Source: Halomarina pelagica
Lineage (GTDB): Archaea > Halobacteriota > Halobacteria > Halobacteriales > Haloarculaceae
Length of the DNA: 64,000 nucleotides
NCBI RefSeq assembly: GCF_024228315.1
Contig: NZ_CP100454.1
Location: forward strand, 1,922,001-1,986,000
Direction: 5' to 3'
Shown: one piece after another, positions 60,567-64,000 of the stretch
Position numbering within the stretch: the first letter of the stretch is position 1
Layout of the letters: each line of letters starts with the position of its first letter
The notes under the pieces: generated by a model
Database searches by the model: none
What the model was told of the DNA's origin: nothing
The model's input: only the letters and a program-made list of their open reading frames with translations
Position numbers and translations under genes: made by a program

Positions 60567-62147
60567 CTACCGGACGCGAGCCTGCCGCTCGAGCAGCCGG
60601 CCGAACACCGGGTCGGGCTCCTCGTACTCCGCGCGGTGGCGGTGGCAGTAGCTCGTGCGTCCGCTCTCGCTCACCGGGTGGTGCGCCGGGCGCTCGGCGT
60701 CGCAGACGCTGCCGAACTCCTCGCGCATGTACTCGCGGGCGGCCCGCTCGTCGCCCGCGCGGACGTACTCGACGGTCCGCTCGACGTGGCGGCGGATCTC
60801 CGGGGGGAGATCGAGGTCGCCCATCACCTCGTGGCGGATCTCGTCGATGTCGGAGAAGCGCGTCTCCATGCCGAGGCGGGCCCTGGCGCGTTCGGTGAGA
60901 CTCCGATCCGCCCTCGCGCGCTCGCGGAGGATCTCCCGGAGCAGTTCGACGGCCTCCCAGACCTCGTCGTCGAGGTCCCGGTACTGCTCCGGACGGATCT
61001 TCACCGGGCAGCGCGTGCTGAACGGACAGCCGACCGGCGGGTCGCGCGGGCTGGGCGGCGTCCCCCGGAGCGTGACGCGCTCGCGGGTCGCCGTCGGGTC
61101 GGCGTCGGGGATCGCCGACAGCAGCGAGTACGTGTAGGGGTTCTTCGGGTTCTCGAACAGCTCCTCCGTCTCGCCGATCTCCATGACGTGACCGAGGTAC
61201 ATGACGGCCACCCGATCGCAGATGTGGCGGACGACGCTCAGGTCGTGTGCGATGAAGAGGTAGGTCAGTCCGAACTCGTCCTGGAGGTCCTCCAGCAGGT
61301 TCAGGATCTTCGCCTGGACGCTCACGTCGAGCGCCGAGACGGGCTCGTCGAGGACGATGAACTCCGGCTCCAGGGCGAGCGCCCGCGCGATGCCGATGCG
61401 CTGGCGCTGCCCGCCGGAGAACTGGTGGGGATAGCGGTAGTAGTGCTCCTCGCGGAGACCGACCGTCTCCAGCAGTTCGCGGACCCGCGCGCGGCGCAGT
61501 CGCGCCTTCGAGACGCGCACCGTCACGGTCACGTCGACGGCGTCGCCCCGATCGCTGACCGCGGCGGTCGCGTCCTCGTCCGGGAGGGGGATCCCCTCGC
61601 GGACCGACGCGCTCGCCGATCCCCCCGAGAGGGTGACGACGACGTCGGCGTCGGAGACGCCCTCCGGGACCGGCCGGCCGTCGCCGGAGACGGTCACCTC
61701 GCGGTCGCCCGCGCCCTCGACGCGGACCGAGAAGTCGGGCCAGTCGTGGACGTCGAGCGGTTCCTGGACGATCTCGCCGACCGTCATGCGATCGTTGAGG
61801 CTGGATTCGGGGTCCTGGAAGACGATCTGTGCGTCCCGCCGCCAGTGCTTGAGCTTCGACCCGGAGAACGTGGTGATGTCCTCCCCGTCGAAGAGCACCT
61901 CGCCGTCGGTCGCCTCCTCCAGGCGGACCAGCGTCCGCCCGAGGGTCGTCTTCCCGCAACCGGACTCGCCGACGAGACCCAGCGTCTCACCCCGCTCGAT
62001 CCGGAAGGTCACCCCGTCGACCGCCTTCACGGGCTGGGAGCCGAGCAGTCCGCCGCCCTCGTAGTAGGTCTTGAGGTCGTTCACTTCCACGAGCGCGTCG
62101 CGCTGTTCCGTCGTCTGGGTCGGTTGCTGGACGAGTTCCTCACTCAC
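60567..62147 (-). CDS. Oligopeptide/dipeptide ABC ATPase (OppF/DppF type) with large insert
   Basis: The 526-residue protein has Walker [17 protein letters not shown] (~residue 58), Q-loop [16 protein letters not shown], signature [15 protein letters not shown], Walker [17 protein letters not shown] and H-loop [13 protein letters not shown]. The C-terminal oligopeptide/dipeptide domain is [15 protein letters not shown]. About 80 extra residues ([20 protein letters not shown] and onward) lie between the Q-loop and signature. A second, helical C-terminal extension (~400-495) precedes a cysteine-containing end. Overlaps the OppD-type gene by ATGA. Confidence 0.9.
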   Translation of the reverse strand: MSEELVQQPTQTTEQRDALVEVNDLKTYYEGGGLLGSQPVKAVDGVTFRIERGETLGLVGESGCGKTTLGRTLVRLEEATDGEVLFDGEDITTFSGSKLKHWRRDAQIVFQDPESSLNDRMTVGEIVQEPLDVHDWPDFSVRVEGAGDREVTVSGDGRPVPEGVSDADVVVTLSGGSASASVREGIPLPDEDATAAVSDRGDAVDVTVTVRVSKARLRRARVRELLETVGLREEHYYRYPHQFSGGQRQRIGIARALALEPEFIVLDEPVSALDVSVQAKILNLLEDLQDEFGLTYLFIAHDLSVVRHICDRVAVMYLGHVMEIGETEELFENPKNPYTYSLLSAIPDADPTATRERVTLRGTPPSPRDPPVGCPFSTRCPVKIRPEQYRDLDDEVWEAVELLREILRERARADRSLTERARARLGMETRFSDIDEIRHEVMGDLDLPPEIRRHVERTVEYVRAGDERAAREYMREEFGSVCDAERPAHHPVSESGRTSYCHRHRAEYEEPDPVFGRLLERQARVR

Positions 62148-63493
62148 GATCGGTCACCTCCGTCGGCCGCGCGGTCGTCGCGTTCGCGGTGGTAGGCCAC
62201 CGCCTCCTCGCGGCTCCTGTCCTCGGGGTAGAGGAGACACGCCGCGGTGTGGTGGGCCTCGCCGTCGCTCACGTCGACGTTCACCGGGTGGACGACGTCG
62301 CAGGCGTCGAACGCCTGCGGACAGCGCGGGGCGAACCGACAGTACGTCGGCTCCTCGTTCGGCGTCGGCACGTCGCCCTCGATGGTCCGCAGGCGCTCCT
62401 CGCCCGCGTTCCGCCCGGGGATGGATTCGAGCAGCCCCTGCGTGTAGGGGTGTTTCGGCGCGGCGAACAGCTCCTCGACCGGCGCGCTCTCGACGAGTTC
62501 GCCGGAGTACATCACGTTCACCCGGTCGGCGACCTCGGCGATGACGCCCATGTCGTGGGTGATGAACATGATCGAGAGGTCGCGCTCCTCCTGGATCTCC
62601 TCTAAGAGTTCGAGGATCTGCGCCTGGATGGTCACGTCGAGGGCGGTCGTCGGCTCGTCGCAGATGAGCAACTGCGGCTTGCACGCGAGCGCCATGGCGA
62701 TCACCGCCCGCTGGCGCATCCCGCCGGAGAACTGGTGGGGGTACTCGTCGACGCGCCGCCGGGCGTCCGGGATGGAGACGGCTTCGAGCAGGCGGATCGC
62801 CTCCTCGGTGGCCGCCTCGCCCGTCTTGCCCTGGTGGAGGCGGACCGCCTCCTCGATCTGGTTACCGACGGTGTAGACCGGGTTGAGCGACGTGAGCGGG
62901 TCCTGGAAGATCATCGCGATGCCGCGCCCCCGGAGCGCCCGCAGCGCGTCCGCCGACGCCTTCGTGACCTCGACGTACCCGCCCGGCCCGTCGCGCACGA
63001 CGAACGCGTCGTCGTCGACGACGCCGAGGCGGGCGGCGTAGCCCCGCTCGACCAGGTCGCGCATGTCCACGAGCCCCTCGCGGACGAGCAGCGTCGCATC
63101 GCGCCGGTCGTCCGCGCCGTCGGTGAGCCGCTCGGGCGTGACGCCCCGATCGAACAGCCGCTCGACCAGCGCGACGACGTCGTGGTCCCGGCGCAGGTCG
63201 TCGAGGTCGACCGTCCGCTCGGGGAACCGCTCTGCCAGCCGGTCGACCGTCGCCTCGTCGCTGAAGCGGATGCTCCCGCCCATGACCCGGCCGGGGGAGT
63301 CGATCAGCCCCATGATGGAGCGGGCGGTGACCGACTTGCCGGAGCCGGACTCGCCCACGATGCCGACGGTCTCGCCCGGCCGGATGTCGAACGAGATGTC
63401 GTCGACGGCGCGGATGGTCTCCTTGTCCGTGAAGAACGTCGTCCGCAGGTGCTCCACGGAGAGGACCGGCTCGCGGCCGAGCTGGAGGCTCAT
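62144..63493 (-). CDS. Oligopeptide/dipeptide ABC ATPase (OppD/DppD type) with large insert
   Basis: The 449-residue protein has Walker [21 protein letters not shown] (~residue 45), Q-loop [19 protein letters not shown], signature [15 protein letters not shown], Walker [17 protein letters not shown] and H-loop [11 protein letters not shown]. About 105 extra residues (~75-180, [20 protein letters not shown] and onward) are inserted between Walker A and the Q-loop. The end has the [20 protein letters not shown] cysteine motif typical of the OppD/DppD family. Four-base overlap with the permease gene. Confidence 0.9.
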   Translation of the reverse strand: MSLQLGREPVLSVEHLRTTFFTDKETIRAVDDISFDIRPGETVGIVGESGSGKSVTARSIMGLIDSPGRVMGGSIRFSDEATVDRLAERFPERTVDLDDLRRDHDVVALVERLFDRGVTPERLTDGADDRRDATLLVREGLVDMRDLVERGYAARLGVVDDDAFVVRDGPGGYVEVTKASADALRALRGRGIAMIFQDPLTSLNPVYTVGNQIEEAVRLHQGKTGEAATEEAIRLLEAVSIPDARRRVDEYPHQFSGGMRQRAVIAMALACKPQLLICDEPTTALDVTIQAQILELLEEIQEERDLSIMFITHDMGVIAEVADRVNVMYSGELVESAPVEELFAAPKHPYTQGLLESIPGRNAGEERLRTIEGDVPTPNEEPTYCRFAPRCPQAFDACDVVHPVNVDVSDGEAHHTAACLLYPEDRSREEAVAYHRERDDRAADGGDRS

Positions 63494-64000
63494 CCGCCAC
63501 CTCCGGCGACCGCGGCCTCCTCGGCCGCGCCACCGCCGCCCTCGCTCTGCGGGTCGATCGCGTCGCGGATGCCGTCGCCGAGCGCGTTGAACGCCGTCAC
63601 CACGAGCACGATGAGGATCCCCGGGACGAACGCGATGTGCCACGACGCGGTCGTGACGTACCCCCGCCCGTCGGCGACCACCTGTCCCCACTCGGGGGTC
63701 GGCGGGTTGATGCCGATGCCGAGGAACGACAGCGCCGACGTGGTGATGATGACGCCGCCGATGGTCATGGAGGCGTAGACGAGCAGGTAGCCGAGGATGT
63801 AGGGGAGCATGTGCTTTCGCATCGTGACGGTCGGACGCTGCCCGTAGCTGCGGGCGGCGTCGACCCACTCCTGTTCGGACACCTGCATCGCGGGGCCGCG
63901 GATCAGCCGCCAGATGCCGGGCCAGTAGATGAACCCGAACACGAGCGCGATGAGCAACCCGCCGTTGTAGAAGTCACCGAGCCAGTGGTCGGCGAACACG
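63490..64000 (-). CDS. Oligopeptide/dipeptide ABC permease (OppC/DppC type), 3' part
   Basis: The frame runs off the window, so the N-terminal membrane segments are missing. The visible 170 residues have IYWPGIWRLIRGPAMQVSEQEWVDAARSYGQRPTVTMRKHMLPYI, which contains the EAA loop contacting the ATPases. ITTSALSFLGIGINPPTPEWGQVVADG, the DppC signature, and a last helix follow. The end is a Gly/Ala/Glu tail ([18 protein letters not shown]). It would pass peptides or similar solutes with a DppB partner upstream. Confidence 0.9.
   Translation of the reverse strand, partial: VFADHWLGDFYNGGLLIALVFGFIYWPGIWRLIRGPAMQVSEQEWVDAARSYGQRPTVTMRKHMLPYILGYLLVYASMTIGGVIITTSALSFLGIGINPPTPEWGQVVADGRGYVTTASWHIAFVPGILIVLVVTAFNALGDGIRDAIDPQSEGGGGAAEEAAVAGGGG

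Overview
The window is chromosomal DNA from an extremely halophilic archaeon (class Halobacteria). Most of it is very GC-rich. The proteins are strongly acidic, Tat-type lipoproteins dominate secretion, and several promoters sit so close to the start codon that leaderless mRNAs are likely. The gene set is typical of haloarchaea: Hel308, Hef, Cgi121, PurO, LDH-like malate dehydrogenase, haloarchaeal PhaR/P/E/C and a PhoX-type phosphatase. I cannot name the genus.

Layout. 1-6.2 kb: a truncated Ski2-type helicase, a zinc-finger protein, a small membrane protein, a methyltransferase, a VapBC module, a DUF1684 protein and an AI-2E-type permease. 6.2-14.2 kb: two divergent tandem-rhodanese sulfurtransferases, cytochrome oxidase subunit I with a small membrane protein, a rubrerythrin-like protein and aspartate kinase, then a 750-bp gene-free stretch carrying structured repeats. 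14.2-22.1 kb: a phosphate cluster on the minus strand (phoX, pstS, pstC, pstA, pstB, a PhoU-like frame with no start codon, phoU). 22.2-28 kb: a phosphoesterase, purO, tRNA-Gln, a glutamate-cysteine-ligase-like enzyme, a UPF0104-type membrane protein and a 3-hydroxybutyrate-dehydrogenase-like SDR. 28-33.9 kb: an iron(III) ABC uptake system with two paralogous binding lipoproteins and four palindromic DtxR-type boxes. 34-41.4 kb: a Rieske protein, a SLOG protein, phaB, a HicA relic next to VapBC, and phaRPEC with divergent phaJ. 41.4-44.5 kb: cgi121-hel308 and a ferredoxin. 44.6-47.1 kb: a lower-GC insert (phosphotransferase, FkbM-type methyltransferase). 47.1-64 kb: mdh, hef, a KhtT/antiporter pair, glyS, a CBS-domain protein, a winged-helix/MazF-like pair and the start of an oligopeptide ABC operon running off the end.

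How the genes work together. The pst/phoU/phoX genes form a phosphate-starvation unit; pstS and phoX share a 14-bp motif at exactly the same distance from their start codons. The phaC/E/P/R/J genes, phaB and possibly the SDR at 27 kb cover polyhydroxyalkanoate synthesis, granule coating and use of the monomer. The iron genes form at least three transcription units under one palindromic operator.

The observations most worth following are: (1) a modular intergenic repeat of conserved linkers and variable hairpins, with compensatory changes in one stem; (2) a PhoU-like reading frame reachable only by a +1 shift at the pstB stop codon; (3) a PHA synthase ending in two near-identical helix-hairpin-helix modules that resemble the one in Hel308; (4) the shared pho promoter motif.
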